A DNA stretch of 64,000 nucleotides from JBGAKG01 sp044224495 (lineage in GTDB: Bacteria > Myxococcota_A > Polyangia > Polyangiales > Polyangiaceae). Each line of letters starts with the position of its first letter. Position 1 is the stretch's first letter. The stretch lies in the NCBI GenBank assembly GCA_044224495.1, contig JBGAKG010000022.1, positions 128,465 to 192,464 on the forward strand. The letters run 5' to 3'. Of the stretch, positions 49,422-58,767 are shown in pieces. Under the pieces are notes generated by a model, which ran no database searches, was not told where the DNA came from, and worked only from the letters and a program-made list of their open reading frames with translations. The translations under genes were made by a program, and so were the position numbers.

Positions 49422-50660
49422 ATGCAGAAGGCGCCCGAGCTCTTGGCGATTGCGAAGAAGCGGCTCTACGGAAACTACAAACCGGCTCCCTTCATGGTCG
49501 AGCGCGGCAAGGGGTGCGAGGTCTTCGACGTCGACGGCAAGCGCGCGCTCGACTTGATGGCGGGCGTCGCCGTCTCCGCGCTCGGTCACGCGCACCCGAA
49601 GCTCGTCGCCGCCATCGCGGAGCAAGCGGGCAAGATCATCCACGTCTCGAACTACTTCCACAACGAGCCCGCGACGCGGCTCGCCGACGAGCTCTGCCGC
49701 CGCACCGGCTTCGACCGCGTCTTCTTCTGCAACTCCGGGGCGGAGGCGAACGAAGCGCTGCTCAAGGCGGCGCGTCACCACTTCTTCGGGCTCGGTGACA
49801 CGAAGCGCCTGCGGGTGATCGCGTTCCAGAACGCGTTCCACGGGCGCACGCTCGGCGCGCTCTCGATGACGGGCACGCCGAAGTACCGCGAAGGGTTCGG
49901 CGACCTCGGGCCCGTGACGCACGTCCCGTTCGGGGATCTCGCGGCGGTCGCCAAGGCGATGGGACCCGACGTCGCCGCGATCATCGCGGAGCCGATCCAA
50001 GGCGAAGGCGGCGTCAACGTCGCGTCGCCCGAGTTCTTCGTCGGGCTCCGCAAGCTCGCCGACGAGCACGGTGCGCTCTTCTTCGTCGACGAGGTGCAGT
50101 GTGGCGTCGGGCGGCTCGGTCGCTTCCTCGGCCACGACGGCTGGGGCGTTCGCGCCGATGCGATCGCGCTCGCGAAGGGTCTCGCCGGCGGCGTCCCGAT
50201 CGGCGCGATGCTCACGAGCGAGAAGCTCGCGGGCGCGCTGCCTCCGGGCACGCACGGCTCGACGTTCGGCGGCAGCCCGCTCGCCGCAGCGGCCGCGCTC
50301 TGCGTGCTCCGCGTGCTCGACGAAGAGAAGCTCGTCGAAGGCGCGAAGACCAAGGGCGAGGCGCTCGGCAAGATGCTGTCGCGGATCGCGATGGAGCTCC
50401 CGTCGGTCGTCGAGGGCACCCGCGGCGACGGCCTGCTCCGCGGGTTGGTCCTGCGGCCCGGCGTCCTCGCGCGCGACGTGTGCACGCGCGCGCAGGAGAT
50501 GGGCGTCCTCGTGACCGCGTCGGGGGAGCGCACCCTTCGATTCTGCCCGCCGCTCGTCGTCACGGTCGACGAGCTGGAGGAGGGGACCGCGATCGTTCGG
50601 GACGCGCTCGTCGAGCTCGCCGCGCCGATGACCGAGTCGACGGTTCCGATCACCCTCTGA
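49422..50660 (+). CDS. argD: Acetylornithine aminotransferase-type PLP enzyme
   Basis: The 412-residue class III aminotransferase matches ArgD: SGAEANEALLKAARHH, FHGRTLGAL, FVDEVQCGVGRLG and the PLP Lys in AIALAKGLAGG. It should convert N-acetylglutamate semialdehyde to N-acetylornithine in arginine synthesis, although the succinylornithine or GABA type cannot be ruled out. Its stop shares a base with the ATG of the next gene (TGATG), so the P-type ATPase homologue depends on it for translation. The promoter appears leaderless. Confidence 0.9.
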   Translation: MQKAPELLAIAKKRLYGNYKPAPFMVERGKGCEVFDVDGKRALDLMAGVAVSALGHAHPKLVAAIAEQAGKIIHVSNYFHNEPATRLADELCRRTGFDRVFFCNSGAEANEALLKAARHHFFGLGDTKRLRVIAFQNAFHGRTLGALSMTGTPKYREGFGDLGPVTHVPFGDLAAVAKAMGPDVAAIIAEPIQGEGGVNVASPEFFVGLRKLADEHGALFFVDEVQCGVGRLGRFLGHDGWGVRADAIALAKGLAGGVPIGAMLTSEKLAGALPPGTHGSTFGGSPLAAAAALCVLRVLDEEKLVEGAKTKGEALGKMLSRIAMELPSVVEGTRGDGLLRGLVLRPGVLARDVCTRAQEMGVLVTASGERTLRFCPPLVVTVDELEEGTAIVRDALVELAAPMTESTVPITL

Positions 50661-53038
50661 TGGTCGAGCGCGGGAGCCCCGCCGTCGCCGCGTATCGCTG
50701 CCCTGCCTGCGATGCCGCGGTCGATCCGCTCCGCGCGGGGCGCGTCGCGTTGCTCGGCGTGCGGTTCCTGTACTTCTGCGATCAGCGCTGCAAGACGGCG
50801 TACTTCGCCGATCCGGCGCGCTCGTCCGGGCCGGTGATCTCGACCGAGATCGCGACCGCCGAGCCACCGCCGGTCGCGCTCGCACCGGTGATCGCGGAGC
50901 CGCCGCCCGTTGCGATCGCGCCCGAGCCGGAGCCCGCGCCGGAGCGCGAGCCCGAGCTGGAGCTACCGCCGCCGGTCGCGCTCGCGGTCACGCCCGCGCC
51001 GCCACCGGTCGTCGTGCGGATCGCGCCCGAGCGCGCCGAAGTCGCTTCCGACGATCCTCCGCCCGCGACGCTCCGAACGCCGAGCTCCGATCCACCGCCC
51101 GTCGTCGAAGAAGAGGCGCCGCGCTCCATGCCGCTCCGCGCGTGGTCCAACCGCGCGCTCACCGAGACCGCTCCGCTCTCGACGACCGCCACCGAGCGCG
51201 GTCGCACGCCGCGGTCGCTCCCGGCCGTGGTGCTCGCGGGTGGCGTCGCGTCGGGCCTGTTGTCGCTCGGCGCCGCGCTCCTCGGGAGCGGCAACGCGGT
51301 GCGCCTCGCGCTCGCTGGCGTCGCCGTCGCGGCGACGACCGCGCACGCGTTCCTCGTCCCGTCGGATGCGTCCGACGCTTGGCGACCGGCTCGGTTGCTC
51401 CCGCTCTACGGCTCCTTCGCAGTCGCGGTCTACGCGTACGTGACGTTCGGTGGTGGTGGTGCGCACCTCGTCGCGTGCGGCGTCGGTGCCGCGGCGATGC
51501 TCCTCGTCGAGCGCGTGGTCGTCGCCGCGAAGGCGCAGCTCCGCGCGAAGCGCGAGCGCATCCACGACGCACTCGAGTCGACCGCCTCGCTCGCCGACGG
51601 GACGCACGTCGCGGGGAGCTCCGTGCGCGCGGGAGACGTCTTCGTCGTCGCCGATGGTGCGGTCATCCCGGCCGACGGCATCGTCGCCGGTGGGGAAGGG
51701 GTCGTCAGCCCGTTCGTGGACGCGACGGTCGACGTCCCCAAGCGCGAGGGCGACGTCGTCGTCGCGGGCGCGCGTGTGCTCGAGGGCACGCTGCGCGTGA
51801 CCGCGACGGCGGGCGGCAACGAGCGCGCCTACGCGCGCGCCCTGACCGACGCGGTGCGGCCCGACGTCGGCGCTCCGCTCGTGCGGCTCGCGGCGCGTGG
51901 CGCGCGTGAAGGCGCGCTCGTCGTCTTCGTTCTCGTCGCGCTCGCGACGTACGGCACGGGGGCGCCACTCCCGTCCGCGATCGGCAACGGCTTCGCGGCG
52001 ATGCTCGCGCTCGGCGCCGGTGGCGTCGCCGCGGCCGTCGCGGTCGAGCATGCGCGCGCGCACCTCCGCGCGCTCTCGCACGGCGTGCTCCACCGCGACG
52101 CCGAGGCGTTCGAGCTCGCGGGCTCCGTCTCGCGCGCGGTCGTGTGCGCGCGCGGAACGCTCTTGCTCGGCGAGCCCGAGATCCTCTCCGTCGAGCCGCT
52201 CGGTGGTGCGAGCGAGAGCGACGTGCTCGCGCTCGCTTCGGCGATCGCGACGGGCTGGACGCACCCGTTCGGGATCGCGCTCCTGCACCACGCGCGCGAG
52301 CGCGGGGTGAAGACGCCCGCGTTCCGATCCGTGATGCACCAAGGCTCGGGCGCGGTCGGTGTCGACTCCGGCGGCGCGCGCGTCGTGCTCGGCCGCCGGC
52401 CGTTCCTCCTCAGCGAGAAGATCAGCGTCGCCGTCGCGGACGCCGCGGTGACCGCGCACGAAGAGCAGGGCCGCAGCGTGCTCCTCCTCGCGCGCGGCGA
52501 TCGGCTCGTGGGCATCGTCGCGATGCAGGACGGCCTCCGCGCTGGCGCGCGCGCGGCGATTCAGCGCCTCCACGACGCGGACGTCGAGCCGGTCCTCCTC
52601 AGCGGCGAATCGCGCGAGACCTGCGAGATGCTCGGCCGCTCGCTCGACATCGACAACCTCCGCCCCGACGTCGCGCGCGGCGAGCGCGCCCAGGCGGTGC
52701 GCTCGCTCGGCGAAGGTGGGGACGTGGTCGCGGTCCTCGGGACGCCCGCGCTCGACGAAGAAGCGCTCGGCGCGGCGGACGTGGGCGTCGCCATCGGCGC
52801 GGCAGGCCAAGCGGCAGAGGGCGCGGTCGTGCTCGCGAGCGCGGACGTCCGCGACGCCGTCCTCGCGCTGGTCCTCCCGAAGATCGCGCGCGAGCGGAGC
52901 CGCACCGCGCTCGCCCTCGGCATCGCGCCCGGCGTCGGCTACGCGCTGGCGCTCTCGTTCGGGCTCCTGTCACCGGCGGTGGCGCCGCTGGCGCTGCTCC
53001 TGGGAGCGTCGCTGGCGATCCTCTACGCGAAGGAGTGA
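50660..53038 (+). CDS. P1B-type ATPase homologue lacking all catalytic motifs, with N-terminal YHS/TRASH-like zinc domain
   Basis: The 792-residue protein has the shape of a heavy-metal P-type ATPase, with A, P and N domains and about eight membrane helices. Every catalytic motif is lost. The phospho-Asp in DKTGT is Cys496 in VCARGTLLLGEP. The TGES loop is VDAT (about 353-356). The CPC of the membrane site is LGAGG (about 451-455). GDGxND is GTPALD (694-699), though ADVGVAIG follows. An N-terminal TRASH/YHS-like region has cysteines at 14, 17, 40 and 44, then a Pro/Ala-rich linker to about 160. It cannot be a pump. It may be a receptor or scaffold for a metal. Its gene is coupled to argD. The HMA gene at 53305 lies beyond a palindrome. 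Confidence 0.85.
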   Translation: MVERGSPAVAAYRCPACDAAVDPLRAGRVALLGVRFLYFCDQRCKTAYFADPARSSGPVISTEIATAEPPPVALAPVIAEPPPVAIAPEPEPAPEREPELELPPPVALAVTPAPPPVVVRIAPERAEVASDDPPPATLRTPSSDPPPVVEEEAPRSMPLRAWSNRALTETAPLSTTATERGRTPRSLPAVVLAGGVASGLLSLGAALLGSGNAVRLALAGVAVAATTAHAFLVPSDASDAWRPARLLPLYGSFAVAVYAYVTFGGGGAHLVACGVGAAAMLLVERVVVAAKAQLRAKRERIHDALESTASLADGTHVAGSSVRAGDVFVVADGAVIPADGIVAGGEGVVSPFVDATVDVPKREGDVVVAGARVLEGTLRVTATAGGNERAYARALTDAVRPDVGAPLVRLAARGAREGALVVFVLVALATYGTGAPLPSAIGNGFAAMLALGAGGVAAAVAVEHARAHLRALSHGVLHRDAEAFELAGSVSRAVVCARGTLLLGEPEILSVEPLGGASESDVLALASAIATGWTHPFGIALLHHARERGVKTPAFRSVMHQGSGAVGVDSGGARVVLGRRPFLLSEKISVAVADAAVTAHEEQGRSVLLLARGDRLVGIVAMQDGLRAGARAAIQRLHDADVEPVLLSGESRETCEMLGRSLDIDNLRPDVARGERAQAVRSLGEGGDVVAVLGTPALDEEALGAADVGVAIGAAGQAAEGAVVLASADVRDAVLALVLPKIARERSRTALALGIAPGVGYALALSFGLLSPAVAPLALLLGASLAILYAKE

Positions 53039-53057
53039 AGGGGGCTCCGGACTGAAG

Positions 53058-53250
53058 TTGGGCACCCCGGACTAAAGTCCGGGGCAGCAGAAGCAATGCT
53101 GACTCGATCAAAGTCCGCCTTCGGCGGACTCCGCGTTGCGCACGGAACCGTGCCATCGGGGCCGGTGCACCTCTCGAGTCCGCCGAAGGCGGACTTCAAC
53201 CGAGTCGGGTAGCGCTTCTGCTGCCCCGGACTTTAGTCCGGGGTGCCCAA
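53058..53250. repeat. Nested long inverted repeat (REP/BIME-like) with cruciform potential
   Basis: The outer arms, 53058-53094 and 53214-53250, are perfectly complementary over 37 bases and each contains the palindrome CCCCGGACTAAAGTCCGGGG or its complement. Inner arms at 53101-53130 and 53177-53206 (AAGTCCGCC and the like) pair imperfectly, with GCACGGAACCGTGC near the centre. A third partial copy, AGTCCGGGGTGCCCAAGG, follows the right arm. It lies between two convergent 3' ends. Confidence 0.9.
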
Positions 53251-53304
53251 GGCTTCAGTCCGGGGTGCCCAAGGCCGCCGATCTTCACTGCTCGCGCGCG
53301 TGAC

Positions 53305-53511
53305 TCACGCGGCAGCCGCCGCGAACCCTGCTCGCTCGATGGCGGCGACGATGGCCGTCACGTCGACCTTGGTCTCGTCGTAGGTGAGCGTCGCGCTGCC
53401 GACGTCGACCTTGATGTCCGACACCCCGGCCTGCCGCCCGAGGACGTTCCGGACCGCTGCAACGCACCCGCCGCACGTCATGCCGGTGATGGAGAAGGTG
53501 ATGGTGCGCAT
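53305..53511 (-). CDS. HMA-domain metallochaperone
   Basis: The 68-residue protein is a single heavy-metal-associated domain with the copper/zinc-binding GMTCGGC loop, a ferredoxin-like fold (VRNVLGRQAGVSDIKVDVGS) and a C-terminal helix (AIVAAIERAGF). It would carry Cu(I) or similar. The start is ATG 53511 after a weak GGGGGAA. It is convergent with the P-type ATPase pseudoenzyme across the nested palindrome, which supports a shared metal theme but not a shared operon. Confidence 0.9.
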   Translation of the reverse strand: MRTITFSITGMTCGGCVAAVRNVLGRQAGVSDIKVDVGSATLTYDETKVDVTAIVAAIERAGFAAAAA

Positions 53512-53668
53512 GGATCAAGGTTCCCCCACGCGGCCTGACATTTCAAGGGGTTGGGTTCACTTTTGGAGGTCAGTGGCGTATTCGCTTCGAGGCCGAGAAC
53601 GAGTAAGCTCCCACATTCCCGATGGCCGCGGGTTCCCCAGCCCCGCGCCACCCATTCGCTCTTTTTCC

Positions 53669-56600
53669 ATGGTCGAGAACTCCCCCGCCGCGAGCCCCCA
53701 AGAGAGCGCTGCCGCGCAACGGGTGGGGACCACGATCAAGGGCAAGTGGCGCATCGACGCCCTGCTCGGCGTCGGGGGCATGGCCGCCGTCTACGCGGGC
53801 ACGCACCGCAACGGCCAGCGCGCGGCGCTGAAGATCATGCACCTCGATCTCGCGCGCGACGCGGGCGTGGTGGACCGCTTCCTCCGCGAGGCGTACGTCG
53901 CAAACAAGGTCGGCCACCCGGCCATCGCGCGCGTCATCGACGACGACGTCACCGAGGCCGAAGAGCCGTTCCTCGTCATGGAGCTGCTCGAGGGCGAGAC
54001 CGTCAAGGACCTCTGGCGCCGCACCGGGCGCGTCCCGATCAAGGATGCGCTCCACATCGCCGAGCGCGTCCTCGACTGCCTCGCGGCCTGCCACGCCGCC
54101 GGCATCGTCCACCGCGATCTCAAGCCCGCGAACGTCTTCGTGACGAAGCGCGGGGACGTGCGGCTCCTCGACTTCGGCGTCGCCCGCGAGCGTCAGGTCA
54201 GCGCGGAGCGCGGTGGGGCGGGCCTCGCGCTCGGCACGCCGGCGTACATGTCACCCGAGCAGGCGAAGGGCCTCGTCGACAAAATCGATGGCCGCAGCGA
54301 TCTGTTCTCCGTCGGCGCGCTCCTCCACGCGCTCATCACCGGGCGGCGCATCCACCGCGGGCGCACCGAGCAAGAGTCGCTCAAGCTCGCCGCGTCGCAG
54401 CCGGTTCCCGCCGTCGCCGGTCTCGCCCCCGATCTTCCGCCCGAGGTGCAGCGCTTGATCGACAAGGCGCTCGCGTGGGAGCCGCGCGATCGCTGGGCCG
54501 ATGCGCGCGCGATGCAGAGCGCGACCCTGAACGCGATGGCCGCCGTGGACCGCATGGGCGACGTCGCCGACGACGCCGCCCCGTACGCCGAAGAAGGCGA
54601 CGAACGCACGCCCGTCCACGAGCCCGTCGAACGCACGGATCCGCGCGTCGCCGAGCTCGAGCGGGTCGGGTCGCTCTTGCAGGAGGCCTACGCCGCGGCC
54701 GCCGCGCGCGGGACGAAGGACCCCGCCGCCGCCTCCGCGATGCGCGCGCTCGCGCGCCAGGTGCAGTCCGTCCTCGACGGGCGCGGCACCGTCCAGCTCG
54801 GGGTGCGCCCGTACGGGCTCACGGCGTTCGGGCACGTCGTCGTCGAAGCGGACGCGCCGTTCAACGTCGCGCTGCATCGCCTCTTCGACTCGGGCGGGCG
54901 GACGATTCGCTTCCTCCAGGGCACCAACGAGCAGAACCTCGGCGTGTTCCTCGCCGCGATGGCCGACACACCGGAGTCGCTCGACCTGGGCGCGACGCTG
55001 TGGACGCTCTTGCCCGATCCGATCCGCGTCGACACGGCGCTCGTGATCGCCGAGGGCAGCCTGCGCGAGCGCGAGCGCTTCTTCGAGGAGAGCGTGGCGC
55101 TCGAGCTGCGCTTGATCCAGCGCACGCACGCGGGGCGGAAGGCGTTCCCGACCGAGGCCTCTCCGCTCGCTCCGGAGGACGTCGTCCGTGCCGTCTATGC
55201 GTCGCAGCTGGATCTGAGCCGCTCGTTCGAGCGCTACGGCGACGTCGTGACCGCGGCGCTCCTCGCCGCGGCACGCGAGCGCGAGATCCCCGCCGTGCTC
55301 AACGCGCTCCGGCGCACCGGCGCCGAGCTCCACGGCACCGGCCACGAGAGCGACGTGCTCCGCCTCGAGAAGTCGGTCGCCGAGAGCCTCGCGCAGCGCC
55401 TGCCGCCGAAGGACGCGCCGAAGCTCATCGCGGCGGTGCGCTCGGCGCTCTACGGGAAGGACGCGCTCGCCGCGCTCCTCCACGCGGGTGGCCGCGCGGG
55501 CGAGCACGTCCCCGATGCGCTCGCGAAGGTCCTCGCGGATCTGCCGATGAGCGAGCTCCCCGTGCTCCTCACGACCCTCGAGCGTCCCGGGCTCCCGCCG
55601 CGCCTGCGGGACGTCCTCCTCGGTCACGTCGCGCGGCTCGGTGGGCCCGACGCCGAAGCGCGCGCGCGCACCAGCGCCGAGCACGCGATGAACGCACCGC
55701 CGGTCGTCGCGCAGCGCGATCCGGCGGCCGCCGAAGACGCGCGCGCGCTCGTCGCGCTCGCTGGCGTCGTGCGCTTCGCCGAGGCGCGGGACGTGCGCTC
55801 GCACGCGTTCGAGGACGCTCTCGCGTACGCCGCCCACGAGCTCGCCGGTCGCACGACCCCGCTCGAGGCGCTCTTCGTCTACGGCGCCACCTTCGTCGGG
55901 CGGCGCGCGCTCTTCGGCATGCGCGACGAAGAGGACGCCGTGCTCTCGCTCGGCGGCTTGCTCGCCCGCTGCGGCGGCGCGTTCCTCGAGGTCGATCCGG
56001 GCGCGACAGCGACCGACGTGCGCGCGTTCATCGAGGCCGTCTCCACCTCGCTCGGCAAGGACGACGGGAGCTTCTCCGCCGCCACGAACAAGATCCGGCT
56101 CCTCCCCGTCAGCGACGTGCTGCGCACGCGTGGCGTCGACGTCGAGCGGCTCGCCGCGGAGCCGCGCGCGGTGCGCGCGTTCGCATCGACGACGATCGCG
56201 CTCCGTGCATACCGCGAGGCGGTCCTCGCGAAGCGGTACGCCCTGCCGCGCTCCGTGATCCGCGCGGTCAACGAGCTCGCGTCGCTCTTGCCGTCGTCGC
56301 CCTGGCTCCTCGCGTCGCTCCTCGAGCCCGCGACCGATCCGGACGAGATTGCCGTCGCGACCGCGCTCCTCGCGGGGTCGATGGTCTCGCTCCTCGTCGA
56401 CGATCGGCACCGCGTGGCGGATGCAATCCTCGCCGCGCTCTTGGCCGACGTCGCGCTCGCTCGCGCCGGCAGTGGTGCTCCCGAGAACGCGACGCTCCCG
56501 CTCGTCGGCGTCGAGCGCGGTGTCCCCGCGGTGCTCGCCGCCGCCACCGTCGCGCACGAAGCCATCGCGCTCCGCGGCGGGCGGGCCGCCGGTGCGCGTG

Positions 56601-58753
56601 CTCCGCTCCTCCACTCGCGCGCCGTCCACGTCGCGCGCAGCTACTTCGAGCTCCTCACCGATCGCTCGTCCGTCGCCGCTGCGACGCCGGAGCAGATCGT
56701 CGCCCAGCTCGCGGCGCGCTACACGGACCCGGCCGACAAGCTCCTCCTGCGGCTCCTCGTCGCGTCGCTCGCGTTCCTCCCGGCGGGCACGGTCGTGAAG
56801 CTCGGCTCGGGCGAGGTGGCAGAGGTCATCGCCTCGAATCGCGGCGAAGGCCGCGGCGCGACCGCGCGCATCGTCATGGACGAGCACGGCGAGGAGTACT
56901 CCGATCCGTTCGAGGTCGAGCTCCTCCCGGGCGACGACTCGATGCGCGTGGTCAAGGTCATCAACGTCGACCAGTGGCGGCGCGGACCCGCGCGCGTCAT
57001 CTCGCGACCGCCGGCGGGCTCGGGCTTCACCGGCCGGGCGGGGTCCCTCGATTCGGAGCCGCTGACCGGCTCACGGCGTCCGCTCATGAGCGCGGAGCCC
57101 GAGGCGCTCCCGAGCACGGCACGCGTCCCCACGCCGGTCCCTTCGCCGCCGGTCGTCTCGTCGCCGCCGCCCGCGCGTCCGCCGAGCGCCGTCGCACCGC
57201 TCCCGCGCCCGGTCGGCGTGGCACCGTCGGCGAGCGGTGTCCTCGGGACCACGCCGCTCGCGCACGTGCTCGTGTACATGCTCGACCACGCGCTGACGGG
57301 GACGGTCGAGATCAACGAGCCCGATCAGACCGCGCACCACGTGCGGTTCGTCCGGGGCGTGCCGGTGAACGTTCGCACGGGGCGCGTGGTCGCTCCGCTC
57401 GGCGCGCAGCTCGTCGCCGCCGGCCTGATCGGGGACGCAGAGGCGGCAGAAGCGGTCGGTACGGCGCGCAACGCCGGCGTGCGGCTCGGCGAGTTCCTCG
57501 TTCGGCGCGAGCTCCTCGCGCGGCTCGATCTCCTGCGCCAGCTCGAGCTCCAGGTCCATCGCAAGCTCGAGACGCTCGCGAACGTCGATCCCACGTCGGT
57601 CTACTCGTTCTTCCGCGACGTCGACTTCTTCCCCTCGGAAGAGCAGCCGATGGAGATCGATCCGCTGCGCGCGGTCCTCGGCGTGTCCCGCGCGTGGGGT
57701 GACCACGATCGCGTTCGCAAGACGCTGGACCGCGTCGCGGCGCTCGTCCTCCAGCTGCACCCGGAGTCCACGCTCGATCTCGTCGAGCTCGATCCGGCGG
57801 AGCGTGCGCTCCTCGCCGATCTCCGCAGCTTGCCGTGCACGTTCGGCGAGCTCGCCGGGCGGCGTCAGTTCCCGACCGAGGTCGTCGCCGCCTTCGTCTT
57901 CGGCGCGCTCGTCACGCGTCAGTTCCTCGTCCCCAATCAGCCGAAGCCGCCGATGGGCGTTCGCCCGCGCCCGCGCACCGGGCTCTCGTCGCCGGTGCCG
58001 GAGCGGATCTCGGCCATCCCGCGCAGCCCGAGCCCGCCCGAGGCGGAGCGCCGCTCCGCCGCTCCGCTCGCCGCGCAGCGTCCTTCGCCGTCGCCGGACG
58101 CCGCCGCCACGCGCGTCCCCGAGCCGCCGCTCTCCCAACGCGTGGTCGCGCCGCCCTCGAACCCCGTTCCGCCTGCGCCGATCTCGCAACCGATCCCCGG
58201 CCCCCCGATCTCCGAGCGGCCGGGCCGCTCCGCGTCGCCGCCGCCCGGGAAGCGCATCTCGTGGTCGCAGCTCACCGCGCCGCGCAAGCCGTCGAAGCCC
58301 GGGATGCAGGCGGTGAAGAAGAGCCCGCCCGCCGTCGTCGCGACGAAGCCGCCTGCGGTTCGGCCGCCGCTCACCGCGCGCCAGCAAGAGGCGCTCGCGG
58401 CGCTCAAGCCGGCCGAGGTCGCGCTCGCGGCGAAGGACTCGAAGGCAGCACTCCGCCACGCCCGCAAGGCCCAGTCGATCGACGCGACCGTGCCGGACGT
58501 CAACGCGCTGGCCATCTGGGCGCAAGTCCTCGAAGGGTCGCTCAAGCCGATCGCCGCCCTGGCCGAGCTCGCGACGATCGTCGCGACGGACGCGACGTGC
58601 GTGCGCGCGCGTGTCTACCGGGCGAAGTTGCTCAAGCGCGAGAACAAGCTCCAGGAAGCCAAGGTCGAGCTCGAGCGCGCGTTGGAGGACGATCCCGCGC
58701 ATCGTGAAGCCCAGAACGAGCTCAAGCTGTTGATGCTCACCTTCCGCCGCTGA
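53669..58753 (+). CDS. Giant Ser/Thr protein kinase with HD-like middle, PATAN (DUF4388) and C-terminal TPR-like region
   Basis: The 1694-residue protein begins with a complete Hanks-type kinase (about residues 25-290): Lys55 in ALKIM, HRD with Asp150 in VHRDLKPANV, DFG with Asp168 and GTPAYMSPEQ. A long helical region follows (about 300-1035), then a strand-rich block (about 1035-1095, VVKLGSGEVAEV) like the tail of HD-GYP proteins. A Pro/Ser linker, a PATAN/DUF4388 domain (about 1190-1330) and a second Pro-rich linker come next. The last part (about 1575-1694) has helical repeats of TPR type. The kinase looks active. No transmembrane helix is evident. It starts at ATG 53669. The divergent HMA gene shares the gap of 157 bp. 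Confidence 0.85.
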   Translation: MVENSPAASPQESAAAQRVGTTIKGKWRIDALLGVGGMAAVYAGTHRNGQRAALKIMHLDLARDAGVVDRFLREAYVANKVGHPAIARVIDDDVTEAEEPFLVMELLEGETVKDLWRRTGRVPIKDALHIAERVLDCLAACHAAGIVHRDLKPANVFVTKRGDVRLLDFGVARERQVSAERGGAGLALGTPAYMSPEQAKGLVDKIDGRSDLFSVGALLHALITGRRIHRGRTEQESLKLAASQPVPAVAGLAPDLPPEVQRLIDKALAWEPRDRWADARAMQSATLNAMAAVDRMGDVADDAAPYAEEGDERTPVHEPVERTDPRVAELERVGSLLQEAYAAAAARGTKDPAAASAMRALARQVQSVLDGRGTVQLGVRPYGLTAFGHVVVEADAPFNVALHRLFDSGGRTIRFLQGTNEQNLGVFLAAMADTPESLDLGATLWTLLPDPIRVDTALVIAEGSLRERERFFEESVALELRLIQRTHAGRKAFPTEASPLAPEDVVRAVYASQLDLSRSFERYGDVVTAALLAAAREREIPAVLNALRRTGAELHGTGHESDVLRLEKSVAESLAQRLPPKDAPKLIAAVRSALYGKDALAALLHAGGRAGEHVPDALAKVLADLPMSELPVLLTTLERPGLPPRLRDVLLGHVARLGGPDAEARARTSAEHAMNAPPVVAQRDPAAAEDARALVALAGVVRFAEARDVRSHAFEDALAYAAHELAGRTTPLEALFVYGATFVGRRALFGMRDEEDAVLSLGGLLARCGGAFLEVDPGATATDVRAFIEAVSTSLGKDDGSFSAATNKIRLLPVSDVLRTRGVDVERLAAEPRAVRAFASTTIALRAYREAVLAKRYALPRSVIRAVNELASLLPSSPWLLASLLEPATDPDEIAVATALLAGSMVSLLVDDRHRVADAILAALLADVALARAGSGAPENATLPLVGVERGVPAVLAAATVAHEAIALRGGRAAGARAPLLHSRAVHVARSYFELLTDRSSVAAATPEQIVAQLAARYTDPADKLLLRLLVASLAFLPAGTVVKLGSGEVAEVIASNRGEGRGATARIVMDEHGEEYSDPFEVELLPGDDSMRVVKVINVDQWRRGPARVISRPPAGSGFTGRAGSLDSEPLTGSRRPLMSAEPEALPSTARVPTPVPSPPVVSSPPPARPPSAVAPLPRPVGVAPSASGVLGTTPLAHVLVYMLDHALTGTVEINEPDQTAHHVRFVRGVPVNVRTGRVVAPLGAQLVAAGLIGDAEAAEAVGTARNAGVRLGEFLVRRELLARLDLLRQLELQVHRKLETLANVDPTSVYSFFRDVDFFPSEEQPMEIDPLRAVLGVSRAWGDHDRVRKTLDRVAALVLQLHPESTLDLVELDPAERALLADLRSLPCTFGELAGRRQFPTEVVAAFVFGALVTRQFLVPNQPKPPMGVRPRPRTGLSSPVPERISAIPRSPSPPEAERRSAAPLAAQRPSPSPDAAATRVPEPPLSQRVVAPPSNPVPPAPISQPIPGPPISERPGRSASPPPGKRISWSQLTAPRKPSKPGMQAVKKSPPAVVATKPPAVRPPLTARQQEALAALKPAEVALAAKDSKAALRHARKAQSIDATVPDVNALAIWAQVLEGSLKPIAALAELATIVATDATCVRARVYRAKLLKRENKLQEAKVELERALEDDPAHREAQNELKLLMLTFRR

Positions 58754-58755
58754 CG

Positions 58756-58761
58756 TACACT
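58756..58761 (+). promoter_or_regulatory. Putative leaderless -10 (TACACT) for the gene at 58768
   Basis: TACACT ends exactly 6 bases before the GTG at 58768, with GGAAGG between them. Confidence 0.5.
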
Positions 58762-58767
58762 GGAAGG

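Noticed and set aside
53039..53304. CRISPR-like array in the repeat-rich gap
   Set aside because: Units are nested inverted repeats without regular spacers and no cas gene is near.
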